Shown here: positions 1-8,983 of the stretch, piece after piece
Position numbering within the stretch: the stretch's first letter is position 1
How the letters are laid out: each line of letters starts with the position of its first letter
DNA from: Candidatus Melainabacteria bacterium
GTDB lineage: Bacteria > Cyanobacteriota > Vampirovibrionia > Obscuribacterales > Obscuribacteraceae
Direction of reading: 5' to 3'
Assembly (NCBI GenBank): GCA_017307165.1
Contig: JAFKGK010000002.1
Span: 1-64,000 of the forward strand
DNA: 64,000 bases
Notes under the pieces: generated by a model
Database searches by the model: none
What the model saw: the letters and a program-made list of their open reading frames with translations, nothing else
Told to the model about the DNA's origin: nothing
Translations under genes and position numbers: made by a program

Positions 1-60
1 CGCCTCAGACTCTCTGAGAATCGTGACTATCTGTTCATCCGTGAATCGACTCTTTTTCAT
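1..60 (-). CDS. IS3-family transposase OrfA, N-terminal fragment
   Basis: Only the first 20 codons are in the window, reading MKKSRFTDEQIVTILRESEA, the familiar start of IS3-family OrfA proteins that leads into a helix-turn-helix. OrfA normally binds the terminal repeats and is joined to the DDE-type OrfB by programmed frameshifting. A strong ribosome binding site (GGAGAAGG) lies six bases before the ATG. The rest is cut off by the window edge, so intactness is unknown. Confidence 0.8.
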   Translation of the reverse strand, partial: MKKSRFTDEQIVTILRESEA

Positions 61-147
61 TTCGACCTTCTCCTGACTGATTGAAACTATGACTCAAATA
101 TGTTCAATCGTCTACTTGGCTTGGTTCAAGATTTGGGGGTGGGGTCA
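1..147 (-). mobile_element. End of an IS3-family insertion sequence
   Basis: The outer terminus is seen on the minus strand beginning TGACCCCACCCCCAAATC at position 147 and reading left. This TGA-C-rich end is typical of IS3-family (IS407-like) inverted repeats. The transposase orfA start follows 87 bases inside. The other end and most of the element lie outside the window, so the matching repeat and the target duplication (candidate ATGC at 148-151) cannot be verified. The insertion sits a few bases from the possible original stop of the neighbouring gene. Confidence 0.75.
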
Positions 148-233
148 ATGCACCTAATGCCCCCAGTTACCGAATATCTCGGAGAAAGGTCCACCGCCAA
201 CGGGAGCTGGTGCTGGTGGCACAGTGAACACAC

Positions 234-689
234 CTAACGGGAGAAACTCATCGAGGTTTTGTTCCAATCTGAACGGCCTGAAAAGTCGATACTGAACGTG
301 CCATTAACTGTAACCAGGATTAAGCGGTGACTCCGGTTCATATCTAAATGCCTTGCAGGAGAAGATTCACTCCAACTATTAGGGACCTCTCCATAAATGA
401 TTTTGCTCAGATTCCCTTTAGTTGCCTCGCTGGAGGCGTCTTTAATCGACCACATCTCCTTTATCGCTCCAGCTCCAGAATCAAGTTCGAAAACCCTTAC
501 ATTACCAAGATTCGTCCTTCTGTGATCTGCCAACTCGTAGAAGGTAATTATAGGTGGATCGCCGGAAATTCCTAAACTATAGAATTTAGGTGCCTTATCC
601 ATAAATTGAAAAATCAAAAAAAACGCAAGAAAAATCAAACACAGTAGGACAGTTATTCCGCGAATGAGAATTGAAGATTTGCTGCTCAT
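234..689 (-). CDS. Hypothetical membrane-anchored protein, possibly frameshifted near its C-terminus
   Basis: I do not recognise the family. One hydrophobic segment follows a short basic N-terminus (ILIRGITVLLCLIFLAFF), then a soluble domain of about 110 residues, so an N-terminally anchored extracytoplasmic protein is likely. The ATG at 689 is preferred to one at 716 because AAAAAGG lies six bases before it. The reading frame ends at 234. The shifted frame continues with a protein-like tail (LEQNLDEFLPLGVFTV, then a Pro/Ala/Gly-rich end) to a stop at 154-156. One extra base in the A run at 281-284 would join the two, so a frameshift mutation or sequencing error is plausible. Confidence 0.5.
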   Translation of the reverse strand: MSSKSSILIRGITVLLCLIFLAFFLIFQFMDKAPKFYSLGISGDPPIITFYELADHRRTNLGNVRVFELDSGAGAIKEMWSIKDASSEATKGNLSKIIYGEVPNSWSESSPARHLDMNRSHRLILVTVNGTFSIDFSGRSDWNKTSMSFSR

Positions 690-993
690 TTTTCGCCTTT
701 TTCCTGAGCTTTGCATTTGCAGCGGCTCTTTATATACTCAAGAATCTTGTCGAAGTTCCGGCGCGCTTTTCACCCCTTACAAAAGAGCCTAGCATTGCTC
801 CTTGCTGCTCGGTTGTATCGCCCAGGAAATTTGCTAGATTCTCGGTCGGACCCTGTGAGGATTTAAAGTTATATTTCTGGTAACGGTCTATATGATACCA
901 GCCAGCTTTTCGCGCTGGTTGAAAAACTTCATGCGACCTAAAGGGGCATTAGTGGTGAGACAATCGGAGATCGGCTGATCGGTATGCGCGTCG
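690..993. other. Gene-free interval between two minus-strand genes
   Basis: No reading frame with a credible start or family was seen. A small stem (ACCAGC paired with GCTGGT around 899-923) is present, but no T tract follows on either strand, so I do not call it a terminator. The interval presumably carries the promoter of the hypothetical gene to its left. Confidence 0.4.
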
Positions 994-2325
994 CTAAATA
1001 GCTTGGATCGCAGGAGGGGCCCAATCACCATTTAAAGCTGATAGATTTGGAGCGTAAAGTCTCATTGTAATCCCCAATACACCAGAGTCAGGGGAAGGTA
1101 ACCAGTTTGATTGCTGATCTGAACCGGGGCTCTGGGGCTGAATGTAAATATCTAGAGAGCCATCTTGATTGTAGTTTAATGGCATCCAAGAACTAATCGC
1201 AAATCTATTAAGCGAGTTGGCTACTTGGAACCCATCAGCATCATACATAGTGACCGACCAAAAAGCGGCGACCGGTGGCAGATGCTCTTTGTCAAAGTGC
1301 AAAATGTATTTTTTGCCTCCAACAATTGGCTGACCATTTGCATCGCCTGTGCATAAAGGATAAATAGCATCTTCTGGTTGATTTGCACCTAAACCAATGA
1401 GAGCTACGATTGCACGTTTGAGATAATAATTGCCATATACACCTATCGTATTGGTGTTCATGATCCAGCCGTTGATTTTTGTCCCCATTTCCATGGTCTT
1501 GGTTTTCATCATTTTAAGTGCGTCGCTGGCGCCACGCTCAAATGCCAATCGTGTGGCTGTACTCCAACTGTGCTGATAGATAGGACCATCACTAAGTCCA
1601 GCAAGTTTTAGTCTGATTACGAGCGACCAATCCGAAAAATGCGGCTTATGATTTAAAAGGAGATGGTTGGCGAGGTCAAAATATTCTTGATGTGACATTT
1701 TTAAAATCTCATCGAGAGGAGGCGTTTTCATGTCAATTGTAGGATCGGGATCGATCTTTATGTCCTGATCGACATTTTTTTTGCCCCATTGAGAAAGGGG
1801 TGTCAATTTTAGTTGATCTTGCAATGTATGCACTGCTGGATAATCATCCGGACCATCTGTCTTGATGCGTCCAATAATCCAAAGATGATTTGTGTTTGCC
1901 TGGATAGGCACCATATGCGGAGGCAGATGGCCCTCGTGCCCTGGCAAAGTAATCACAAAATCCTGGGCTTTGGTGCCTGTTGTGCGCCAGCCTGGCACAG
2001 CGATCACGTCAGTCCACATATCCAGGATGGGCAGCAGGTAGTATCGATCGGCAAAATCGGGCACAGATAAGACTACTGGGCCAGCCGTCAAATCGACCCA
2101 ACCCGAGCTGTAGAGTGTGTCAAAGTTTGGCCTGACCACTGCGCGAAAATCAGCAGTGGGATAAGCACGCATATGAGAAAAAGAGTTGGCTGGTCCAAAG
2201 CCAGGTCTCTGACCAGGAGGCAGATTTGTCGTCTGCCTCCGAGTCAACTCCATCAATACGAGAGGGAAAAAATACAGGTAGGCATCTACTCCCAGGTCGT
2301 AAGCCTGACTGTCAGTCAGCATCAT
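994..2325 (-). CDS. DUF1254/DUF1214 domain protein
   Basis: This 443-residue protein has the two-domain layout of the DUF1254-DUF1214 family. The N-terminal domain contains [17 protein letters not shown] and [15 protein letters not shown]. The C-terminal domain contains [23 protein letters not shown] and YIQPQSPG. The family is widespread but its biochemistry is not settled, and I assign no reaction. Unlike many homologues it shows no signal peptide, so it is probably cytoplasmic. Its ATG overlaps the pckG stop codon as ATGA, with a second ATG directly after, so translation is likely coupled to PEP carboxykinase. Confidence 0.85.
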   Translation of the reverse strand: MMLTDSQAYDLGVDAYLYFFPLVLMELTRRQTTNLPPGQRPGFGPANSFSHMRAYPTADFRAVVRPNFDTLYSSGWVDLTAGPVVLSVPDFADRYYLLPILDMWTDVIAVPGWRTTGTKAQDFVITLPGHEGHLPPHMVPIQANTNHLWIIGRIKTDGPDDYPAVHTLQDQLKLTPLSQWGKKNVDQDIKIDPDPTIDMKTPPLDEILKMSHQEYFDLANHLLLNHKPHFSDWSLVIRLKLAGLSDGPIYQHSWSTATRLAFERGASDALKMMKTKTMEMGTKINGWIMNTNTIGVYGNYYLKRAIVALIGLGANQPEDAIYPLCTGDANGQPIVGGKKYILHFDKEHLPPVAAFWSVTMYDADGFQVANSLNRFAISSWMPLNYNQDGSLDIYIQPQSPGSDQQSNWLPSPDSGVLGITMRLYAPNLSALNGDWAPPAIQAI

Positions 2326-4217
2326 TTGCCGATCGCTTTAGTGAGCTCTTGGCGGCGGTCCTCGAGCTCGGGAGGCAATTTATCCTCGACAGTCTCAAAC
2401 AGTTCGTTGTGCAGCTCTAGCTCTTGTTGCCACAGAGCCTTGTCGACCGTGGTGAGTTTGTCAAAGACTTTTTCGTCTACGCTTTCCAGGCCAGTAAAGT
2501 CCATATCCTTGTAGCGCGGGATAAACCCAATCTCAGTCTCTTTGGCTGCTGCTGTGCCATGCACGCGCTCAAACATCCATTTGAGGACGCGCATGTTTTC
2601 GCCAAAGCCAGGCCAGATAAACTTGCCGTCGGCATCGGTCAAAAACCAATTGATGCCAAAGATCTTGGGAGTCTTGACCTTTTTGCCCATCTCTAGCCAA
2701 TGAGCAAAATAATCGCCCACATTGTAGCCACAGAAAGGCAGCATGGCCATTGGATCGCGGCGGACCTCGCCGACCTTGCCGGTAGCGGCAGCCGTGGTTT
2801 CTGAGCCCATGGTCGCAGCCATATAGACTCCATCGACCCAATTTTTGGCTTCAGTCACAAGCGGGATGGTAGAGCAACGTCGTCCACCAAAGATAAAGGC
2901 ATCGATAGGTACGCCTTCGGGATTGTTCCAGTTTTCATCTAGTGAGGGACACTGGGCCAGAGGAGTCGTAAATCTCGCGTTGGGGTGAGCGGCCTTGGTG
3001 CCTGAGGCCTTGGACCATGGCTGGCCTTGCCAGTCGATTAGGTCTTCGGGGGCTTCTTTGGTGAGGCCTTCCCACCAGACGTCACCATCAGCGGTGAGCG
3101 CAACATTGGTGAAGATGCAATTGGACTTAATTGATTCGCAGGCATTGGGGTTGCTCGACACTGAGGTGCCAGGCGCTACGCCAAAAAAGCCGGCTTCGGG
3201 ATTGATGGCATAGAGTCTGCCGTCTTTGCCGGGTTTGATCCAGGCGATATCGTCACCGATGGTGGTGACTTCCCATCCATTTAGTGCCTTGGGGGGGATG
3301 ATCATGGCGAGATTAGTCTTGCCACAAGCACTGGGGAGAGCGGCTGCAAAATAACTCTTTTTGCCTTCTGGTGATTTGATGCCCATTATGAGCATATGTT
3401 CGGCCATCCAGCCTTCTTCTTTGCCCATGGTTGAGGCTATGCGCAGGGCAAAGCACTTTTTGCCGAGCAGGGCGTTGCCGCCATAGCCAGAGCCATAGGA
3501 CCAGATCTCTCTGGTGGCAGGAAAGTGCATGATGTATTTGACATCAGGATTGGAGGGCCAGGCTGTATCTTTTTGGCCTGGTGCCAGGGGAGCACCTACG
3601 GAGTGGAGGCAGCGGACGAAGGCTTTAGAATCGGCAGGTAGATTGACCAGGGCGGCCTTGCCGGAGCGGGTCATCACAGCCATGGAGACTGCGACATAGG
3701 CGGAGTCGGTGACCTGTACGCCGATTTGAGCAATTGGAGATCCAATGGGACCCATGCTAAAGGGGATGACATACATGGTGCGTCCGCGCATGGAGCCTTT
3801 AAAGTGGCCGGTCAGCAAAGACTTGGCTTGAGCAGGGTCCATCCAGTTATTGGTGGGCCCGGCTTCTTCTTTTGAGATCGAGCATATATAAGTGCACTCT
3901 TCGACACGGGCTACATCGGTGGCTTCTGAGCGGGCAAGGTAGGAGTTGGGACGGAGCTTTTCGTTGAGCTTGATCAATTTGCCTTGAGAGACCATTTCGG
4001 CTATCAGGCGTTCGTTTTCAGCCTGGGAGCCATCGCACCAGTAGATCTCTTTGGGCTCGCAGAGTGCAGCCATCTGAGCAACAAAGTCTTTGACTGCTGC
4101 GTTGTTAAAGTTGTAGGTGTTGGTTTGCGGAATTATGGACATCGCACCGGCCTCCACCACATTCAAGCCTACCGTATTCAAGCCTGGATTCACTTTTTGC
4201 TCCTTTTGAGAATGCAT
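2322..4217 (-). CDS. pckG: Phosphoenolpyruvate carboxykinase (GTP)
   Basis: PckG converts oxaloacetate and GTP to PEP, CO2 and GDP, the entry step of gluconeogenesis. At 631 residues it fits the GTP-dependent family. The nucleotide-binding loop [13 protein letters not shown] (near residue 295) carries the characteristic reactive cysteine. Also seen are the metal-binding stretch [26 protein letters not shown], and FIFGGRR. Two starts are possible: the ATG at 4217 (AGGG six bases upstream) or a GTG at 4193 with a better AAAGGAG site. It is divergent from fhs and coupled to the DUF1254 gene downstream. Confidence 0.97.
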   Translation of the reverse strand: MHSQKEQKVNPGLNTVGLNVVEAGAMSIIPQTNTYNFNNAAVKDFVAQMAALCEPKEIYWCDGSQAENERLIAEMVSQGKLIKLNEKLRPNSYLARSEATDVARVEECTYICSISKEEAGPTNNWMDPAQAKSLLTGHFKGSMRGRTMYVIPFSMGPIGSPIAQIGVQVTDSAYVAVSMAVMTRSGKAALVNLPADSKAFVRCLHSVGAPLAPGQKDTAWPSNPDVKYIMHFPATREIWSYGSGYGGNALLGKKCFALRIASTMGKEEGWMAEHMLIMGIKSPEGKKSYFAAALPSACGKTNLAMIIPPKALNGWEVTTIGDDIAWIKPGKDGRLYAINPEAGFFGVAPGTSVSSNPNACESIKSNCIFTNVALTADGDVWWEGLTKEAPEDLIDWQGQPWSKASGTKAAHPNARFTTPLAQCPSLDENWNNPEGVPIDAFIFGGRRCSTIPLVTEAKNWVDGVYMAATMGSETTAAATGKVGEVRRDPMAMLPFCGYNVGDYFAHWLEMGKKVKTPKIFGINWFLTDADGKFIWPGFGENMRVLKWMFERVHGTAAAKETEIGFIPRYKDMDFTGLESVDEKVFDKLTTVDKALWQQELELHNELFETVEDKLPPELEDRRQELTKAIGK

Positions 4218-4238
4218 ATGATGCCCTGTGCCACCTGA

Positions 4239-4253
4239 ATCAGAATTTCTGAT
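4239..4253. promoter_or_regulatory. Perfect 7-1-7 palindrome upstream of pckG
   Basis: ATCAGAATTTCTGAT is an exact inverted repeat with one central base. It lies 21 bases before the pckG ATG, in the shared pckG/fhs intergenic region. The position fits a repressor site in the pckG leader. No regulator is identified, and the A/T-rich composition makes a chance palindrome possible. Confidence 0.35.
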
Positions 4254-4392
4254 AATTCTAGTGCTCGTTAAGTTGTTTGTCGTTTCATATTGTTAAGCGT
4301 ATCCCTTAATTGGAGATAATTAGTAATGCAATATTTCTATTTCCATTAGTCGTCGCTAATATTAGTGCGGTTTCACAAAGCGAAAGGACCCC

Positions 4393-6102
4393 ATGCTCTC
4401 AGACGTACAGATTAATCAGCAGGCAGTCCGTAGGCCTATACAGGAGATCGCTAAAGAGCTCGGTCTAGGCGATGACGATTACGAGCAATATGGCAAGCTT
4501 AAGGCTAAGCTCACCTACCAGGGCATAGAGCGCATCATGCGCGGTGTCGATCATGGACGTCGCGGCAAATTGATACTGGTGTCGGCCATCACTCCCACCA
4601 CGGCTGGGGAGGGCAAGACTACTACTTCTATAGGACTTGCCCAGGCACTGCGCAAAACTGGAGCAAAGGCCATAGCTGCTTTAAGAGAGCCATCGATGGG
4701 ACCAGTATTTGGGCAAAAGGGCGGTGGCACCGGTGGAGGCTACAGCCAACTGGTCCCCATGGAGGATATCAATCTTCATTTTACCGGCGATATACATGCC
4801 ATTGCAGCTGCCAACAACTTATTGGCGGCAATGATCGACAATCAATTGCATTTTGCCAATCCTCTGTCCATAGAGCCACGAGCTATCACTTTTAGACGAG
4901 CGATGGATATCAATGACCGTGGTTTACGCGAGATTATACAGGGCATTGGCGGCAAGGCCAATGGCGTGATGCGCAGCGCGGGCTTCAATATCACTGCTGC
5001 ATCGGAGGTCATGGCTGTACTGGGGCTATCATCGAGCATCTCCGATCTAAAAGACAGGTTGGGCAATATCTGCGTGGGCAAAACAACCAAGGGCATGCCT
5101 GTGTTTGCCCGTGACATACAGGCTCACAAAGGCATGGCGATCATACTCAAAGACGCACTGAGGCCCAATATAGTGCAGACCATCGACGGCACTCCAGCAC
5201 TAGTCCACGGTGGCCCATTCGCCAATATCGCCCACGGTGCATCTTCCATTCTTTCCACCCGGCTTGCTTTGCTATTGGGAGAGTATGTCGTGACAGAGGG
5301 CGGGTTTGGTGCCGATCTCGGTCTCGAAAAATACATGGACATAGTCTGTCGTTGCGATGATACTGCGCGCAATACTCTCGATCTGGTACCGGATGCGGTA
5401 GTGCTCGTGGCGACAGTCAAAGCGCTCAAATTGCATGGTGGCGCAGACAGTGCTGATCTTAGAGCCCCAAATGTAGAGCAGTTGCAAAAAGGGCTCGATA
5501 ACCTCACACGTCACATCCGATCTGTCCAACGTTTTGGCGTGCCCACCATGGTTGCCATCAATCATTTTTATACTGACAGCGAACAGGAGATCTCTGCTAT
5601 CAAAGATCATTGCCGCGCCCTGGGTGTCGAGTGCTCGATCGCAGAGATCTTTGCCAAAGGTGGCGATGGTGGGCTAGACCTGGCCAAAAAGGTCCAGAGT
5701 CTTGCGTCAGGTCCTCGCGATACATCGCAATACTCGCCGGCTTACGACCTGGATGACGATCTCGAGACCAAGCTCACAAAGATCGTGCAGCGCGTGTATG
5801 GTGGACGTGACGTGCAATTTGGTGCCGATGCCTTGACCATGCGCAAGTGGTTGGAAAAGCATGGATTTGGCAGACTGCCGGTGTGCGTGGCTAAGACCCA
5901 GTATTCTTTTAGTGATGATGCAAGCAAACTCAATGCGCCGTCCGATTTTACGATCACAGTGAGAGAGTTGCGCCTATCCAGTGGTGCTGGCTTTATCGTG
6001 GCTGTTACTGGAGAGATCATGACCATGCCGGGATTGCCAAAGGAACCAAGCGCCGTGCGTATGGATATAGATGACAATGGCAATATCACGCACTTTTATT
6101 AG
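4393..6102 (+). CDS. fhs: Formate-tetrahydrofolate ligase
   Basis: Fhs makes 10-formyl-THF from formate, THF and ATP, feeding one-carbon units to purine, Met and Ser metabolism. The 569 residues cover the whole family length. The P-loop TPTTAGEGKTTTSIGL is at about residue 70, followed by REPSMGPVFGQKGGGTGGG and QLVPMEDINLHFTGD, which are diagnostic. The C-terminus keeps the family motif PGLPKEPSA. AAAGGA lies five bases before the ATG. It stands alone, divergent from pckG. The adjacent 3' neighbour is convergent. Confidence 0.97.
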   Translation: MLSDVQINQQAVRRPIQEIAKELGLGDDDYEQYGKLKAKLTYQGIERIMRGVDHGRRGKLILVSAITPTTAGEGKTTTSIGLAQALRKTGAKAIAALREPSMGPVFGQKGGGTGGGYSQLVPMEDINLHFTGDIHAIAAANNLLAAMIDNQLHFANPLSIEPRAITFRRAMDINDRGLREIIQGIGGKANGVMRSAGFNITAASEVMAVLGLSSSISDLKDRLGNICVGKTTKGMPVFARDIQAHKGMAIILKDALRPNIVQTIDGTPALVHGGPFANIAHGASSILSTRLALLLGEYVVTEGGFGADLGLEKYMDIVCRCDDTARNTLDLVPDAVVLVATVKALKLHGGADSADLRAPNVEQLQKGLDNLTRHIRSVQRFGVPTMVAINHFYTDSEQEISAIKDHCRALGVECSIAEIFAKGGDGGLDLAKKVQSLASGPRDTSQYSPAYDLDDDLETKLTKIVQRVYGGRDVQFGADALTMRKWLEKHGFGRLPVCVAKTQYSFSDDASKLNAPSDFTITVRELRLSSGAGFIVAVTGEIMTMPGLPKEPSAVRMDIDDNGNITHFY

Positions 6103-6124
6103 GTCAGTCCACGGGTTGAGGTGA

Positions 6125-8374
6125 CTATTTTTTAGATGCAGTAGTTTTGCTCGGTGCTGGTGCCGGTATGCCGATATCTAGTTTGATGCCTGGTTTGGGC
6201 TTGTCTGGTGACTGACCGATGCGCAGGTCTTCGCCCTGCCATGCGCTCTTGAGTACTGGTGTCTGCATTTGCCCGCGATCGCGCATTACCTCTGTTTGCA
6301 CACCGTCTTTCATATATTGGAAGGCCTCATGCATGGTCGTGTCCTTGCCATTTTTGCGTAGACCGGCAATGAGATTGCGAGTAAAGACACCATTATCGTA
6401 GCCTTTGGATTCCCAGGAGACCTGTTTAGGCGAGCTAGAGCAAATGATCATCTGGCCAGTGCCCTGTGCGACCTTATCGATATCGTAGTTGGCCTGGCGG
6501 ACGAGACCCTTAGCAGCTACTTCTGCCGCGCCAGAGTGACAGGCGTCCAGCAAGAGCACCACACGCTTTGCGTGCACGCGATCTTTGATCATCTGGGTCA
6601 ATGCCTGCAAAGGAATGCCGGTGGCATAAAGACTTTCCACATCGGTATTGTGTGCCACCACATAGTTGAGGCCGCCAATGTCCATGGCAGAAGCCGAGCC
6701 ATGACTGGATATGTAGATGATCACTACGTCATCGGGGCCGGCAACTCGTGGGAGCCACTTGTCGCCGATCAGGGCGAGGATGTTTTCGCGTGTGGCCGCT
6801 TGGTCGGTCAAGAGAGCGACGTGGTCTGGTGCAAAACCAGCCTCGCCGACAAGATACTGTCTAAAATCTTTTGCGTCTTTTGCTGCATATTTGAGATTGA
6901 TACCAGAATTTTTAAATTGACTGATACCTATAACGAGTGCCCATTTGTCGGCAACGGGACTCGATGCGGAGACCGGCTTGCTGCCTGCAATAGCATTGTT
7001 GTTGGCATTGCTTTCGGCTTCTGCGAGAAATCTCTGCACCTGGCTGTCGTTTTTTAAAAAGCCGAGATCTGGCCCCTTGGACGCTAGCATTGCAGTATCG
7101 TCTTTTTGATCTTTGGTGGCAAAACCGTATTTTTCGCCGCGTCTGAGCCAAGTCCGGTAATAATCATTGTCTTTGCCAATGGCGCTAGCGACTAAATCGA
7201 GAGATTTTTGATAGGCCTTCATGGCGTCGTCGCGCCGACCTTGATTATAGTAGACCTCGGCCAGGTTGCGGATATAGCCTGCATTGAGCGGACTATCCAC
7301 GCCCCATTTCTTTTGCGAGGCAGCTAGGGCTTGATTTACGTATTCTTCTCCTTGCTTGGTGTCACCAAGGCACGCCATTACCGAGCCCAGGTCCCCGAGA
7401 GTCTTGGTCACTTCGGGGTTATCTTCACCGTATTCTTTTTTTGCAATGCGGTAGGCAGCCTCGAGATATTCGCGGGCGGCCTGGTTGTTGCCCTGGTCTT
7501 GCATGCAGCGCCCTAGATTGCGCAGGTCGACGGCAGACTTGGTATTGTCTTTGCCAAAGGCTTTTTCGGTCAGGGCCAGACTCTTGCGGTAGAGAGCCTC
7601 GGCTTCGCTATAGCGGTCGCGCAATCTGTAGACATCGCCAAGATTGGCATAAATATAGGATGCGTCGTAAGTATCTTCGACTCCACCGGCCTTGGCCGCT
7701 TCCAGGGCTTCTTTAAAGAGCTTTTCTGCAGCGTCATATTGTCCGAGGGCTGTTTTGGTATAGGCAGAGTTGGCGAGGACGTTGACGAGGTTGACGTTGC
7801 GCACGCCGGGCTCTTTGCGGTAGAGAGCACGGGAGCGTTCAAAAAGCGTGTCGGCATCCTGGTAGCGTCCATTGCGGAGATAGACGCAGGCAAGATTGTT
7901 GAGGTTGGAGCGGGTTTCGAGTGAGCCCTTGCCATGCACTTTTTCTCTGATGGCCAGAGCCTTGAGATGCAGGGCCTCGGCTTCGACTTGCTTGCCCTGG
8001 GCGCCATAGACAAAACCCAGATGGTCGATCAGGCCGCTCATGTAGTCTGGTTTTGCCTTGTATTTTTCGCCTATAGCGATGGCGCGCTTGAGGATAGGCT
8101 CAGCTTCTGTATCCTTGCCTTCTTTGTTGAGGATCACTCCCAGCATGCCCAGAGCCTGAGCCAAAATGAGGCTGTCAGGTTTGGTGTCAATCTCTGCAAT
8201 GGCCTGCTTGTACAGCTTTTCTGCTTCTACATATTTTTGCTTGTTAAAGGCCTGCAGGCCGGCTTCTGCATAGCTGTCAAACATCGTTGATGCGGCAAAA
8301 GCATAGTTAGCCATGCAGGTGCTAATAGATAGGGAAATGAGAATATTTTTGAAGAGATTGGCGATGGAAGACAT
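6125..8374 (-). CDS. Secreted TPR protein with C-terminal caspase-like (C14) domain
   Basis: About 450 residues of tetratricopeptide repeats (recurring patterns such as EAEALYRKSLALTEKAFG) precede a caspase-hemoglobinase fold peptidase. The fold starts with WALVIGISQF near residue 480. The catalytic His is in YISSHGSAS (about 556) and the catalytic Cys in LLLDACHSGA (about 611), so it looks active. I choose the ATG at 8374, not 8434, because it gives a clean signal peptide ending in ANYAFAAS and has GGAAAG upstream. Export is therefore likely. Substrate unknown; bacterial members cleave after basic or acidic residues depending on subgroup. It is divergent from the broken metallopeptidase-like gene. 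Confidence 0.88.
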   Translation of the reverse strand: MSSIANLFKNILISLSISTCMANYAFAASTMFDSYAEAGLQAFNKQKYVEAEKLYKQAIAEIDTKPDSLILAQALGMLGVILNKEGKDTEAEPILKRAIAIGEKYKAKPDYMSGLIDHLGFVYGAQGKQVEAEALHLKALAIREKVHGKGSLETRSNLNNLACVYLRNGRYQDADTLFERSRALYRKEPGVRNVNLVNVLANSAYTKTALGQYDAAEKLFKEALEAAKAGGVEDTYDASYIYANLGDVYRLRDRYSEAEALYRKSLALTEKAFGKDNTKSAVDLRNLGRCMQDQGNNQAAREYLEAAYRIAKKEYGEDNPEVTKTLGDLGSVMACLGDTKQGEEYVNQALAASQKKWGVDSPLNAGYIRNLAEVYYNQGRRDDAMKAYQKSLDLVASAIGKDNDYYRTWLRRGEKYGFATKDQKDDTAMLASKGPDLGFLKNDSQVQRFLAEAESNANNNAIAGSKPVSASSPVADKWALVIGISQFKNSGINLKYAAKDAKDFRQYLVGEAGFAPDHVALLTDQAATRENILALIGDKWLPRVAGPDDVVIIYISSHGSASAMDIGGLNYVVAHNTDVESLYATGIPLQALTQMIKDRVHAKRVVLLLDACHSGAAEVAAKGLVRQANYDIDKVAQGTGQMIICSSSPKQVSWESKGYDNGVFTRNLIAGLRKNGKDTTMHEAFQYMKDGVQTEVMRDRGQMQTPVLKSAWQGEDLRIGQSPDKPKPGIKLDIGIPAPAPSKTTASKK

Positions 8375-8419
8375 GACTTTCCGAAAGGCTGGTGAAAGCC
8401 TTAATTTTACGCGATCTCC

Positions 8420-8983
8420 ATGGCTCCCGGCCAAGATGCATCAGATATAATTTTAGTATCCGTCTCTCTGAGGTGCGCCGTGAGACAGCTTACCGATGAA
8501 GAAATAGACTTTGCTCGCAAATATTTTGGCGGCAATTTGGACAATAGCCTCCAGCATTTGCGTGTGGGGCGTATTTTTGGCCTGCGGGCCATTTCGCCAG
8601 GTTTCAATCGCATGTGGTTTCCTCTCTCCAGCTTTAAAGGGGAGGATCAGGCCAATAGTCTCAAGATCGACGAGCCCTATCATGCAGGAGAGTTTGCTCA
8701 TGAGCTTTTGCATGTATTGCAGGCGCAGCAAGGGCACAACGTGCTTTTGCATGGTGCTTTTTTGCAGGCTCGGCATGCGACCGGCCGGCGCAATGTCTAT
8801 AGCTATGACAAGCACGTGCACGATCCTGCAGATTTTCTCTCCCTCTATCAGCGAGCTAATATGGAGCAGTAGGGGCAGATGGTGCAGGACTATGTCTTTG
8901 CTATGGAGATGGAGGCGATCGGCAAGCAAGGTCCGCACGATCTGGCCAAATATAATAGTCTTGCCGAGATGCTCAGGTCTTAG
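8420..8983 (+). pseudogene. HExxH metallopeptidase-like gene interrupted by an in-frame TAG
   Basis: The first part (to 8872) contains LTDEEIDFARKYFGG and the zinc motif HELLH in EFAHELLHVLQAQQGH. This layout resembles small DUF4157/Vgr-associated putative peptidases. A TAG at 8870-8872 stops it, yet the same frame stays open and coding-like for another 36 codons (MVQDYVFAMEMEAIGKQG, ending LAEMLRS) to TAG at 8981-8983. This is a nonsense mutation, a sequencing error, or readthrough. The ATG at 8420 lacks a ribosome site; a GTG at 8480 is the alternative. The 3' end overlaps the convergent hydrolase by 11 bases. Confidence 0.65.

Noticed and set aside
671-883. Short plus-strand frame with a signal-like start
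   Set aside because: It overlaps the start of the opposite-strand hypothetical gene, and the hydrophobic start is the complement of that gene's region and an A/T-rich stretch. No ribosome site supports it.
6536-7057. Plus-strand 173-residue frame opposite the caspase-like gene
   Set aside because: It is antisense to the conserved caspase core and has no family match.
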